Program-made: the position numbers and the translations under genes
The notes under the pieces: model-generated
Told to the model about the DNA's origin: nothing
What the model saw: the letters and a program-made list of their open reading frames with translations, nothing else
Databases searched by the model: none
Assembly (NCBI GenBank): GCA_027563935.2
Contig: CM050447.1
Location: forward strand, 10,632,501-10,696,500
Direction: 5' to 3'
Length of the DNA: 64,000 bases
Source: Costus lasius
Taxonomy: Eukaryota; Streptophyta; Magnoliopsida; Zingiberales; Costaceae
Shown here: piece after piece, positions 25,176-35,672 of the stretch
Position numbering within the stretch: position 1 is the stretch's first letter
How the letters are laid out: every line of letters begins with the position of its first letter

Positions 25176-25956
25176 ACGCAACGATGAGTTCACCATTTAC
25201 TAACGAGCCATTTATTGAAGTCATGATTTCTTCCTCCAACCTACTGTAGCAACTGGTGCGTTATCGTTGTTCAGTAAGTGCCCCACTCCGTATCTTGAAC
25301 AAGCTTTATAAATGCATAGCTTATATATAATGCAATGAGGTTGGGATCCAAATAGTGATTTTTTTTTCTAACCAATTCAACCTCAAGTTTTTGTACCTGG
25401 AAATCCAGACGTGACTAATTGTCCAATGAATATTCTCCCGCAGATTCAACGTGAAGGTGTGGCCATCGAGGATAATCAGCCTCGAGCTATTTTGACACAA
25501 ATGATCTACAAGTGGCATGGTAAAAATTTTCACATTGGAAGATCTACACGAATGAAGGTTGTTACGGGCAGAAGTTTGTTAAATGCGTATTTCACCATGA
25601 ACATGTGAACAATAAAAGTATATACATTTGTTTCTTGCGTGCCTCGTTGAATTCCAGACAACGTACTACCAGGTGACGAAGTATTACGTGCTTGATCTCG
25701 ACAAGCCAATAAACTAGCCACGGTACCATGGAAAGTATTCACTTTGTAGCAATTCTTAATTAAAACTAAAATAACATCGCAGATGCAGAGATATTCAGAA
25801 TAAAACGAGATGGGTCGAGTTACTGAAAGGAGTACAAAATCATTGCTCCATGAACAAAGTCGCCATATAAAAGAGATGCATTAAAGTAAAAAAACAAAAT
25901 CATCTAAACTGAAAAAAAATCGAGGCACCCAACAACTCGTATAGGTCCCGATCGCA
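25176..25956. other. Convergent 3' region between CtpA and P2 genes
   Basis: Must contain the 3' UTRs of both convergent genes. Nothing else recognisable. Confidence 0.5.
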
Positions 25957-26467
25957 TTAATCGAATAAGCTGAAGCCCATATCCTGCAAAAATAACACCC
26001 GAGCAAAATAAGCCCAAAAATTAACGGATAAGCAAAAAAAGGGTTATGACTAGGTTGAAGGATGCTCACGTCGTCGGATTCTTCCTTCTCCTCCACCTTC
26101 TCCTCCTTCTTTGCCTCCGCAGCGGCCGGCGCAGCTGCTGCAGCACCTCCGCCGGAAGCCGCGACTGGAGCCGCGGCGACGGCTCCTCCCGACGGGACCG
26201 AAGCGAACTTCTCTCTACCAGCGGCGATGAGCTCCGCGATGTCCTTCCCCTTCACCTCCGACAGAAGCAAATCTATCATCTCCCTCTCGGCTTCCGCCCC
26301 AACTGTAACGTGAAGAATGGAAAGATTAGACAATCACGCGAGCGGAACAAAATCGGAGACTCGGATGACTGGACCGAACCGGATGCAAGAATGGCTTCAA
26401 TATCACCGGCCGAGGGGTTGGCTGTGCCGCCGAGAACGGCAAGGAGGTAAGCAGCAACAACCTTCAT
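25957..26467 (-). CDS. RPP2: 60S acidic ribosomal protein P2
   Basis: Three coding exons, 26467-26380, 26302-26070 and 25983-25957, give 115 aa. The N-terminus [20 protein letters not shown] and the following helical part ([35 protein letters not shown]) are the P2 dimerisation domain. An Ala/Gly hinge, then an acidic [18 protein letters not shown] run, leads to the universal P-stalk tail ending FSLFD (plant form; animals end FGLFD). P2 pairs with P1 and the dimers bind P0 on the large subunit, where the tails recruit elongation factors. The last 8 residues come from a tiny separate exon, so the essential tail depends on correct splicing of intron 2. Length is normal for plant P2 (about 113-115 aa). 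Confidence 0.95.
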
Positions 26468-26560
26468 CTCTACGATTGCTCCTTCTCCACCGCCGCTATC
26501 AACCAGGATGGTGGGATCTCGAGGTACGTCGCATCCATCTAATATACTAATATAGTCCCC

Positions 26561-26725
26561 AAAAACCCTAGATAGCGTGTATTCTGTACCGCAGTTTGCA
26601 TTTAGTTTAAAGTTTTCCTGTTATAGAACTCGTGGACGAAGTAGAGCCCATCAAAAAATAGGGCCCATTAGTTGGGGCTTAAATTAAATCGTTGCTTTCA
26701 CCCAATAGATGAAGTATAGGCCCAA
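26561..26725 (-). promoter_or_regulatory. P2 promoter: telo box with site II motifs
   Basis: AAACCCTAG at about 26563-26571 is a telo box. GCCCA/GGCCCA cores occur at about 26646, 26662 and 26720, which read as TGGGC(C/T) site II elements on the minus strand. The telo box plus site II combination is the known signature of plant ribosomal-protein promoters, and these lie about 95-260 bp upstream of the P2 ATG. Confidence 0.65.
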
Positions 26726-27444
26726 CTCATCAAATTCAATTAAGATAGTGAAAAGATAATTAATATATGTTTTTAATTTAATAACGTAAACACCACAACT
26801 TAAAATTCACTAATTCTATGTACTGTAGAAAAGAGTCGAGCTTCTACTGTGTTGAGACATAAAAAAATATTTAAAATTGTGAATCCAAATTAAAGTAAAA
26901 ACTAATCGACCCTTTTTTATTTATAATCAAACAAAAAAAGGATTATTAGATATAAAGGGCAAAATTAAAAAATGTATGCCGAATATAACCTTTAGTAGAA
27001 CCATATAATATGAAGAATTAGAAAAATAAGACTGGATTATTGAGAGGATGGAGTTGGACTGGGTGAGAGATGTGGAGGGGTTTCTGCATTGAGTGATGGA
27101 TGACAGTATTTTGATTTGCGAGTTGTTCGTTGAGCTTCATTTCTCTTCCTACAATTCTTTTCAACAATAAAAGTTACTGATTAAAGAGATGGCTCGATTA
27201 ATTGCTCTTAATAAATCTCTTCAAAATTTTCGCCTAATTTTTTTTTTCTTAAAAATAACTACAGCTTACTGCCAGAATAATTTAACAAATAAAAAAATAG
27301 AATGCATCTGAATTTGAATCAAGTAGAAAGAAATTTGAAGACAGTTCTAAAACATCACAAAATCTGCTCAAGCAGCTGCATCCAGTGAATAAACTGGTAC
27401 AAATCTGTACAAACAAACAAGAATTTGTAGGACATTTCTCCTGC
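26726..27444. other. AT-rich intergenic DNA
   Basis: No gene seen. The right end probably holds the 3' UTR of the small membrane protein gene. Confidence 0.4.
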
Positions 27445-27687
27445 TCACAGGCGGAACCCAAAACGAAGGTAGAAGAAGCAGATGGTGGCGACGACGGCGA
27501 CGGCCTCGACGACCCAGAGAATGCTGTAGATAAGATAGTTTTGGATGAGGGCAAGGACGCGCTGAGGGTGGTCGGAGTGGCAGACCTTTCCCCAACTTCT
27601 CCTCGCCGCCGCCGCCGCCGTCAAGAGGCGTATCCTTCCGGTCGCCATCCTCTTCCTTAGCCACGCTCGCTTCCTCCCTGCCATCAT
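27445..27687 (-). CDS. Small one-pass membrane protein, 80 aa
   Basis: Starts with two Met codons (MMAGRKRAWLRKRM). The N-terminal 32 residues are strongly basic (many Arg/Lys). The middle WGKVCHSDHPQRVLALIQNY is polar, and residues about 50-75 (LIYSILWVVEAVAVVATICFFYL) form one transmembrane helix before a short FGFRL tail. Basic residues before the helix suggest the N-terminus stays in the cytosol. I do not recognise the family. The frame is GC-rich, has an intact start and stop, and has a GA-rich leader (27703-27728 on the other strand as CT repeats) right upstream, all typical of a real short plant gene. A second overlapping minus frame at 27368-27664 (98 aa) looks like a shadow. Confidence 0.55.
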   Translation of the reverse strand: MMAGRKRAWLRKRMATGRIRLLTAAAAARRSWGKVCHSDHPQRVLALIQNYLIYSILWVVEAVAVVATICFFYLRFGFRL

Positions 27688-27702
27688 CGGTTGAGCAATC
27701 TA

Positions 27703-27728
<26 letters not shown>
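27703..27728. repeat. (CT)n microsatellite in the leader of the small membrane protein gene
   Basis: About 13 CT units, 16 bp upstream of the ATG of the minus-strand gene, so GA-rich in its presumed 5' UTR. GA-rich leaders are common in plant genes. Confidence 0.85.
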
Positions 27729-27735
<7 letters not shown>

Positions 27736-28822
27736 TCTCTCACTTAATCGAGCTTCCGAGGGATTTGATATATGAACCCGGAATGGAAGATGGGAGGAAG
27801 GTGAGATTGAGGGAGATGATTTTTTTTCTCTATTTTTTTTAAAGTTTGAATTTGTAAAGGAAGACCGAAGACATCTCTACTTATGTCGCACGCGGCATCA
27901 TCTTTACTCCGCCGGGATTGATGCAGTGGCAAGAAATGGTCAAAATCCAAGATGTTCAACTTTGAACAGAGTGTTGAAGAATGCTAGCTGAATGAAAAAA
28001 GAAAAAAAAAGTAAGAAATAGATGGAGGATGAAGTCAACGTCAATGTTGCAGGATTGGACTTTGAAAAAAAAAGGTTAATTCTATGGTCAAGCTTATCTA
28101 GGACAAGAAAAAAAATGAAGCCGAGATTATTGGACAAGTAAAGATGGTGCACCTCGATGTAGCTCAAAGAAATATGAATTATAGAGATAAAACATATGGT
28201 TTATATATAAAGAATCTATTTCTCTATTCACGTAAGCCAACAAAGTGAGTTGACTTTAACTAGACATAAACATCTAGATTAGATAGTAACTTCTTTTGCA
28301 GGGGTTTAGTCAAGTAAGAGTAAAACATGCTTTTATGTGGAGGTCAAAATCGCCATTGTAATGAAAGTAATTCTCAAATTAGAAGAATAGCATGATGCTC
28401 CGACACATTTGCCTGAAAAATCTCCTATAAGGACCAAAACCAAATATAGCCGAGTAGAAATACAAGACAGCAAAAAAAAAGCCAGGGAATAAGTGTTGTT
28501 CAACCAATCACATAGGCTAAATGCATTAGCTACAGGGCTAGAATTCTACGTGGATGTATATATGTACAGAAAATCTATCAAACTAATCATCAGCAAATCC
28601 CAAAATGTTGAGATGTTATGTTCTTCTCATACTCGGCGACACAGACTCAAGAACCAAGAATCAAGAATGATATGCCTTTAGTTTAGTCTCACTGCTCCAT
28701 CTATCTTCCTTTATCAAGGCCTGGAATTCTTGATGAAAACTTTCTGATTTGTAGCTTCTGATAGTAAAGTGACAATGCCGATGTCCGGTTTGCAAAGCAG
28801 CAGATTCATTCAAATCGAATAA
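27729..28822. other. Intergenic DNA, including RLK 3' UTR at its right end
   Basis: No open frame resembles a protein. The sequence just left of 28823 should be the 3' UTR of the kinase gene. Confidence 0.4.
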
Positions 28823-31049
28823 TCACTCGCAAACATGAAATCTATCAGACTCACTACCAGCTCCTGGTATTTTGTTTTCCAGATCACTTGAACTGTTGCT
28901 CTCCTTCAAAGATCCAATCTCCATTTTCCCTGTGAGACTCCTTCGGTTTCTTCGATCCTTGCAGAGAAGAAAAAGAAAGCGTGCATCAGAAAATTATTTC
29001 GTTCTGTCATTAGATGTGTACACTGTAGAAAAACTAAACTGGATTTGTTATAGGTTGAGAGACTTACTTCATCTGCTTCTAACATTCGGACGACCTGACC
29101 CATGGTTGGTCGTTTGTTGGCGTCGGGATCGACACATCTCAGCGCAACCAATAGGACTCGCTTAAGAGCCCGTGTAGCTGGTTTAGCCTCAAGATTTGGA
29201 TCAACTACTTCCTCTGCTCTCTTACTCCCAACCATCATCTTCAGCCACTCCACAAGATTGACCTGCCCAGGCGGACACTTGCTTAGCAATAGCAAAATTC
29301 CTTAAGCAAGTGTAAATCAGCTGACCGCCTGGAGTTTGAAAGATTTCAAGTGATTTACCTCATCTGCAGGTTTGCCATGATCCACAGGATCCCTTCCAGT
29401 CACTGTTTCCAGTAACAATACTCCAAAACTATAAACGTCACTCTTCTCGTTAAGGAGTCCAGTATTAGCATACTCAGGAGCCACATACCTGAAGGAAAAC
29501 CGAAAAGAATCACACTCTGCACTATGCGATTGTCGTCGATTTTCGCATTATAAGTTAGAGAATAAGGTAATGTACCCAAATGTTCCCATTACTCTGGTGG
29601 TGATATGGCTTTTGCCAGAACCCAAGAGCTTAGCCAACCCAAAATCAGAAACCTTGCCATTATATTCTTCATCGATTAAGATGTTACTTGATTTTACGTC
29701 CCGGTGCACAACCTTTGGTTCGATGGCTTCGTGCAAGTAAGCAAGACTGCAAATCAGTATAATATATAATGAACTATTAATCTTCTGGTGTGAATCACTA
29801 CCAAATCAATCTAAGTGAAGCTAAAGATGATTCAGTAGAGACTTACGCCTTTGAAGTGCCTAAGATAACCTTCATGCGATGCTCCCAACTAAGAACACCG
29901 TGTTGATGCAAAGCTCCATGAAGCCATTGCTCCAAATTTCCGTTGTTGACATACTCATAAACGAGCATCCTGCATATGTTTCAGAATTCTAGTGTTGGAG
30001 AATCATCCTCTATGAGAAGTTAAATGATCAAACTTACTGATACGTTCCTTTTATGATTAGCATTCCGGCAATCATCCTCTACGATAAGTTACGATAAGTT
30101 ACGAAATTCGAATTTCTCAAGTTATTCAACAAGTATTCGACAGAATGCAAGCATAGCAAGTCTTCACCTATGAGTTCCTTCTATACAATATCCCAAAAGC
30201 CTGACAAGATTCTTGTGCCGGACATGGCCAATAGCTTCGACTTCCACTCTGAATTCCTTCTCTGCTTGTCCTCTGAAACATTTATGAAGAGAAAAAGAAA
30301 ATTAGATTACCATTCTGAAAGCACCATGTTTGTGATCGGAGAAAATTGATCAACAATGAACCTTTAAATACAGCTTACAGATTGTTCAGTAGCCTCTTCA
30401 CTGCAACATCAGTTCCATTGATTAGCCGTCCATGGTAAACAATTCCATATCCACCCTCCCCTAGAATGTTTTCCTTAGAGAAACGATTCGTAGAATTCTC
30501 AAGATCCCTAAGTGTGAACCAGTGGCCCCATCCCAGATGTGAAAACTCTGGCAGACCGATCAAAGGAGACGCTGTAACGAGACTGAATGGAGAATAGGCT
30601 TTTCTAGTGTGCACTGAGCTACATTCATCACCAGAATAAGAACTGCCAGCCCTGTCAACGTGGTGAACTGAGCTGCTGCACTGGCTCATGTTATCAACAT
30701 CACTAGATTTACTCAATGTAAATTGTGTGGGCATCTTGCCGGAGTCCTCGCTAAACTTGTCATAAGAGGAGAAGAAAGGTCCCTCGCGGTCTTGGAGAGT
30801 CTGAGCAAGGCTGCTGGTTCCAACTCTATCCACTGCAATCTCCTTTGAGAAATTAGGGATTTGCGATAATGCAGATTTGTCGGATGTCCTCCTCGTCTTC
30901 CAGCGCGATGCGAGCCATATGGATAGGACAGAAAGAATGAACACAATCAAAACACCAACAGAGATGCCAATCACAACCCAAAGTCGCAAGCCAAGTACTG
31001 GAGTCTTCTCTGATAATTCAGCATTCAGAGAAGAATCGCCAGACGACAT
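28823..31049 (-). CDS. Receptor-like protein kinase, At2g42960/At3g59110 type
   Basis: Seven coding exons, 31049-30379, 30272-30168, 29969-29847, 29746-29576, 29488-29359, 29262-29068, 28957-28823, give 509 aa. A short extracellular N-terminus (about 20 aa) is followed by one transmembrane helix ([19 protein letters not shown]), a basic stop-transfer stretch and a Ser-rich juxtamembrane region. The kinase domain starts near residue 180 (WFTLRDLE, then [11 protein letters not shown]). It keeps the Lys of VAVK (about 218), [14 protein letters not shown] and APEY, with an Arg before the catalytic Asp (RD kinase). No leucine-rich or lectin ectodomain exists. The RWKTRR junction and GWGHWFTL motif fit the At2g42960, At3g59110, At5g18500 and GPK1 clade, a plasma-membrane group of unknown ligand. 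The C-terminus DRFHVCE has no obvious motif. A 5' leader intron lies upstream. PERK-type kinases are the nearest alternative but have a Pro-rich ectodomain that is absent here. Confidence 0.9.
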
Positions 31050-31057
31050 TTTCTTTC

Positions 31058-31665
31058 CTGAAAGTTGAGAGGAGGGTGGTGTTACATGGCATTGAATCCA
31101 GATTACCTTTTAGCGGAGGCTAGAGCCATCAAAATGTTAACTTTTATGAAACAATGAACAGAAACAGCCTGATATGCCATATTGCCATCAATACATTGCA
31201 ACACAGAACAAACACAAGATCAAATTGATAGTGAAACAATTTATCACACAAATGCAAGAATGCATTAACAATGTAGTTACAAATTGCAGTTAAATCACTT
31301 AGTTTTGTTTCTGAAAAAAAAAACCCAAATAGGAGATCAATTAATAAACCCTAGAAAGAGTACACAATAGAGAAAAACAAAATGTAGAGCCAATCCTCTT
31401 GAGGAAAGTGCATTTTCATTACAAGCACAAGAAAGAAAAGTACCAATTTCACTGGTCTAATCTTGATGCTACTTCAGTGAGCAACCAAAGAAAAGGGAAG
31501 TTTCAACAGAAAAAAAGAAAAAAAATAAACCCTACTTTTCAATTTGCCTAGCAAGCACCAAGCAGGAGATTCCACCAAAATGCAAATGGAACAAAATGAG
31601 GAGGAAAATATGCGACATTTACAATCAAATAATTAACATAGCAAGGATTAGAACGAAAGTAGAAC
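31058..31665 (-). other. Likely 5' UTR intron of the receptor-like kinase
   Basis: On the minus strand a donor CACAG|GTTCTAC at 31665 and an acceptor TTTCAG|GAAAGAAAATG at 31058 bracket the region. The ATG lies 8 bp past the acceptor. The leader exon would run from 31666 upstream to about 31900. Inferred from splice signals only. Confidence 0.5.
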
Positions 31666-31978
31666 CTGTGGTAGGCGAGCCCTCAAATCCTCGAGGCCTT
31701 GGAAGGAGAGTAAGAATGGTGGTTGGCTTTTCTTCTCTTCTTTATTGTGCCTATGAAAATTTTCCAGCAGTGAATGGAAATCTAAGATTGAGATGTGGAC
31801 AGCAGGAGAAAGCAGTGAAGGGAAAGCAAGCAAGGGGAGGGTGAAAGGTTGTCATCTGGAGTTAGGTTGGGAACCAGAGGAAGCAATGCATTAAGATTGG
31901 ATTTAATGGCAGGAAAAGAAGAAATAAATGAGAAGAGGATTGAGAGGATTACTCATTTGCTTGTGTAGTTGTGTGTGC

Positions 31979-31980
<2 letters not shown>

Positions 31981-32010
<30 letters not shown>
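31981..32010. repeat. (GA)n microsatellite upstream of the receptor-like kinase
   Basis: Fifteen GA units, CT-rich on the coding strand, at the likely transcription start zone of the kinase gene. Confidence 0.9.
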
Positions 32011-32013
<3 letters not shown>

Positions 32014-32186
32014 GATGAGGTCAACCCAGTGGACAAAAAACTCCCAAAACTAGCTTGATTTCCGGCGTTCCTGCATTTACCATTTTCTTTAATCTTATTA
32101 AATGAGCCTATCATGAATTTACCTAAACCCTGCTCTTATATTTGACATAATCAAAATTTCCCCTTTTTTTAAAAAATAATCCAAAA

Positions 32187-32190
<4 letters not shown>

Positions 32191-32221
<31 letters not shown>
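32191..32221. repeat. (TA)n microsatellite
   Basis: About 15 TA dinucleotides in intergenic DNA. Confidence 0.9.
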
Positions 32222-32224
<3 letters not shown>

Positions 32225-33298
32225 GAGAAATAGGATACTTTTTTAAATGTTGAAGTGGCTTCTAAAACATGTCATGTAACTTTGTCTTCATGTATGTAGT
32301 GCCTTATTTGGATCATTCTCCACTCTCTTGAGGGTGTTTTGGCTAGCGGACCCAATCAATTGGAGTAAAATAATTGAAATGTAGAGTCATTTGATCCCTT
32401 TCGAGTTCCATAAGTTTAATCTTTCTTAGGTGATTTATTATGAAATTTTCTCAAATATTTGACTTTCTTAAGCATCTCTCTGGTGCACTGAGAAAGAAAA
32501 AGAAAGAAAAAAAATTATATTTTTGCAAGTGTGGGCACATTACAATGGGTGATGGGAGGAGAGGAAATATGCGACGATAAGTGAGGGGGGAGAGGCACTG
32601 CTGAGAGAAGGAGGGGTGGAGAGTGAGAGGAAAGGGAAGAAATGCGCCAGAGGTTTCTGGGTAAGAGAGGTAGTCGGAGAAGGTAAGAGAAGACCAGAGT
32701 GGACAAGAGAGGAGGCGTGAGGCGATAAGAGAGGAGCTAGTAAAGGCGTGTTTGAGAGTGTCTACGGTAAAATAGTTTTCACCCGATTTATAGAGAGAAC
32801 GGGAGAGAAGAGAAAATTAGGTTATTTTTCTCTTTTTTTTTTTTTTCCTTTCTGAACTGTGCGTGGCATTGTCGCTTGGGAGGAACATGCACTGTAAAAA
32901 GACGAAGCGATGCCTTGCACGAGATGAGAGGCAGCAGGTGAGACACTTTAAACTTTACTCCCTGCGCACCCATCCGCTCTCATCATGCTCTTTTGTTTTC
33001 CCTTTCCATCCATCATTTGCCCTGTAGAGAATTTAAGATTTACACTTGTAAATCGACACAATTTGCTTTTCATGGTTCTCCATGCAGTGGTGGGGGAAAG
33101 GCATTCAGGTCACATGCTCCCCACGTCGAAGCCCCCCCGCAGGTCTCGTGACTGCTCCATCGGCAAAGCTAACGATGCATGCATGGAGAAAGAATTGGAG
33201 TGTCATGTGCAACCTATGAACGCACTCTACGTTTTGAGTGCTCAGCGTCACTGGCCTCATCAGTTAGTTGTCGAGTAGGGATTAATTAGTTAACTAGC
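32222..33298. other. Intergenic DNA left of the TR-GAG element
   Basis: Purine-rich stretch at 32490-32830 and mixed sequence after it. Open frames are short and show no domain. No feature can be supported. Confidence 0.4.
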
Positions 33299-33303
33299 GC
33301 CTA

Positions 33304-34142
33304 TGTCCGACCCAGAGGAGCTTGGGCCAGGCTGGACCGTCGTTGGGCCTGGGCGCGGGCCCAAGACCCGATCTTATTCCCATTGAGCGGGCGATGGAGG
33401 CGGATCCGGGCAGAGGACGCGCAACCCAGATCCAGCCCACGAGACGCGCGGAGGCGCAGAGCGGAGATAGCGGCTTCCCGAGGCATCTGGTGAGCGTCCC
33501 ATCGTGCTGCGTTCCTAGGCGGCTACAGCAGAGGGAAAAGGAAGATGACGCCCGATCTTCCCTAGGAGAGCTTCCTTGGGACGCGATTGCCTCCACGCGC
33601 GAGAGAGCTCCCTTTTGGACGAGCGACCGAGCTTCCTTCTCCCGCGGAGCGACCGAGCTTCCTCTTTCCCTCAGACGAAGACCAGCAGCAACGCCGACGA
33701 GTTTTCCGGCGGCGGCGGGGTCGGGTGTAGAGGCGAGGGAGTGCGTGCACAGAGAGTGTGTACAGAGAGAGGAGGAAGGAGGGGTTTTAAGGCGGCTGTA
33801 CATGGAGTAATAATAGCAAGCTTTCCCCTCAATCTCTGCGTCGTTCTCTGTGTTTTCCGGCGAGATCTGGGCGTGTCTTTGAGGTCGTCCGCTCCCACCT
33901 CCGATCTAGGGTTCCGGCGCCCAGTGGCGGCGCTGACGAGGACGGCTGAGGGGAAGGGGTGAGCGGCGTGCCAACGTCACGCGAGGAAGACGAACCGAGA
34001 GCGTGGGGTTCGAGGCGAGTAGGAGTCCAAATTGGTCAACGGGGCGCGATTTGGTTTTGAGACGCGACATTTGGGTGCTGACGTGGCACGTGCACATGAG
34101 ATTAAAGTAATTAAGCACGCTTTGCTTAATTAGGGCCTGACA
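33304..34142 (+). repeat. 5' LTR of the TR-GAG element
   Basis: TGTCCGACCCAGAGGAGC ... TAGGGCCTGACA, 839 bp. It lacks a 62-bp segment that is present in the 3' LTR (see findings). GC-rich left part, with an open frame that is not a gene. Confidence 0.92.
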
Positions 34143-34143
34143 C

Positions 34144-34155
34144 TGGTATCAGAGC
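34144..34155 (+). promoter_or_regulatory. Primer-binding site, tRNA-iMet type
   Basis: TGGTATCAGAGC, one base after the end of the 5' LTR. This is the usual plant initiator-Met primer-binding sequence for minus-strand DNA synthesis. Confidence 0.9.
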
Positions 34156-34185
34156 GAGACGGAGGTGGATTCTGGTGATCGGACG

Positions 34186-35583
34186 ATGGGTCTGGTAGAG
34201 GCGGGAGCTCCTCGACGATCACAGAGATTCCGGGACAGAGCGGAGATGAGTTCCCTACCTGACCGAGTGGCTCGATTGGAGGAGTTGATTAGCGTCACGG
34301 GCGATGACGAGCTCGCCCTGGCTCCTCAGGTGGAGGACCTTCAGTTGCGAGCGGAGGAGCAACGGCTTCAGATTATCACACTGCAGGAGGCGGTGGCGAG
34401 TATGACGACACTCGCCGACCAGGTGGTCGGATTTTCAGCATTGCTGCAGCAGGCGCAGGTGGCGCAGCAGTAGATGCAGGCGGAGATTGTGGTCCTGCGC
34501 ATGGCGCTGGCGTAGACCCAGGCGCAGGGAGGGAGTCCCACTTCGGTGACGGCTACGGGGCAGGCCCCTAAGCCGAAGCTGCGGATTCCAGAGCCGACCA
34601 CCTTCGGAGGAGTTCGATCCGCAAGGGAGCTGGAGAACTTCATATGGGATATTGAGTCCTTCTTCACCTCCAGCCGGATCCCTGAGGACGAGCGCGTGCA
34701 GGTGTGCACGGCGTACTTGACGGCCGACGCGAAGCTGTGGTGGCGGACCACAGCGGGATCGATGGCAGGAGCGGCAGAGTGGACCTGGGAGGTTTTCCTG
34801 GGGGAGCTGCAGTGGCAGTTCATTCCGGGGAACTCAGTGGACCAGGCGAGAGATGCGGTGGACGCGCTCCGACACACTGGCACCGTCCAGGAGTACGTGC
34901 GAGCGTACTCGACGCTGATGTTGGAGATACCGAATTTGTCGGAGGCGCACCGACGGCACATGTTCCTCTGGCACTTGCAACCGTGGGCCGAGGCAGAGGT
35001 GCGGTGACACTCGCCGCGAGACTAGAGAGAGGCTGCAACGGTGGCCGAGGGGCTGGTGGACCAGAGGGCTTCGAGGCCGACGTCACCGAGGGCTTCGACG
35101 TCGCCCCCGAAGGGCGGCTCTCCGACGAGACCGAGAGCTCCCCTTCGGGACCGACACCCTCCACGGCAGGGCGGAGGCCAGCCGGCGCGTCCCCATCCAC
35201 AACGAGAGCCTTCTCGACCAGTAGAGAGAGGTCTGGAGCAGCGACCGAGTGCACCAAAGAGGCCCCGACCATCGGGGTGCTTCCTATGCCATGGGCCCCA
35301 TCTGATGCGAGACTGTCCGACTCGTGAGCAGATCTCGGCGATGGCAGTACAGGAGCCAGCCGACGACACCCCGACGAGGCTCGAAGCGACGGCGACCATT
35401 GGCGCCATGGTGCTGACGACCCCGTCTTCCGGCGCACGAGAGGCGCAGCGGACTGAGGATCCCGCACGAGCGCAGGCGAGCTCCTCCACATCCCCAGAGC
35501 GATTACCCACCGCCGGTGGGCAGCCAGTGCTGACGGCGCGTAGGGCGGAGCAGATGCTGAGGGGAGTACGAGGCCTTTATCGG
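34186..35583 (+). pseudogene. gag pseudogene of the TR-GAG element
   Basis: One continuous frame from an ATG at 34186 to the TAG at 35584, interrupted by four in-frame stops at 34471 (TAG), 34513 (TAG), 35005 (TGA) and 35023 (TAG), with no frameshift. A coiled-coil-like N-terminus (LPDRVARLEELISV, QVEDLQLRAEEQRLQI) leads into a retrotransposon gag domain (FGGVRSARELENFIWDIESF ... DAKLWWRT ... YVRAYSTLMLEI). A basic Pro/Arg-rich linker follows, then a zinc knuckle CFLCHGPHLMRDC (C-x2-C-x3-H-x4-C). The product would have been the capsid/nucleocapsid precursor. Every stop could come from one C-to-T change. A related, unbroken gag lies at 62790-63578 on the other strand. Confidence 0.88.
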
Positions 35584-35658
35584 TAGCGGGAGAGGCGGCC
35601 GGTGTGGAGGACGCGGAGGACGGTGGACGGCCACGACATCGAGGGCAACGTCCAGCTT

Positions 35659-35672
35659 GGCTGGGGGAGGAT
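35659..35672 (+). promoter_or_regulatory. Polypurine tract
   Basis: GGCTGGGGGAGGAT directly before the 3' LTR, the expected primer site for plus-strand DNA. Confidence 0.75.

Noticed and set aside
33322..33810. Open frame of 162 codons at the left end of the TR-GAG element
   Set aside because: It lies wholly inside the 5' LTR and recurs in the 3' LTR; GC-rich LTR sequence yields long chance frames.
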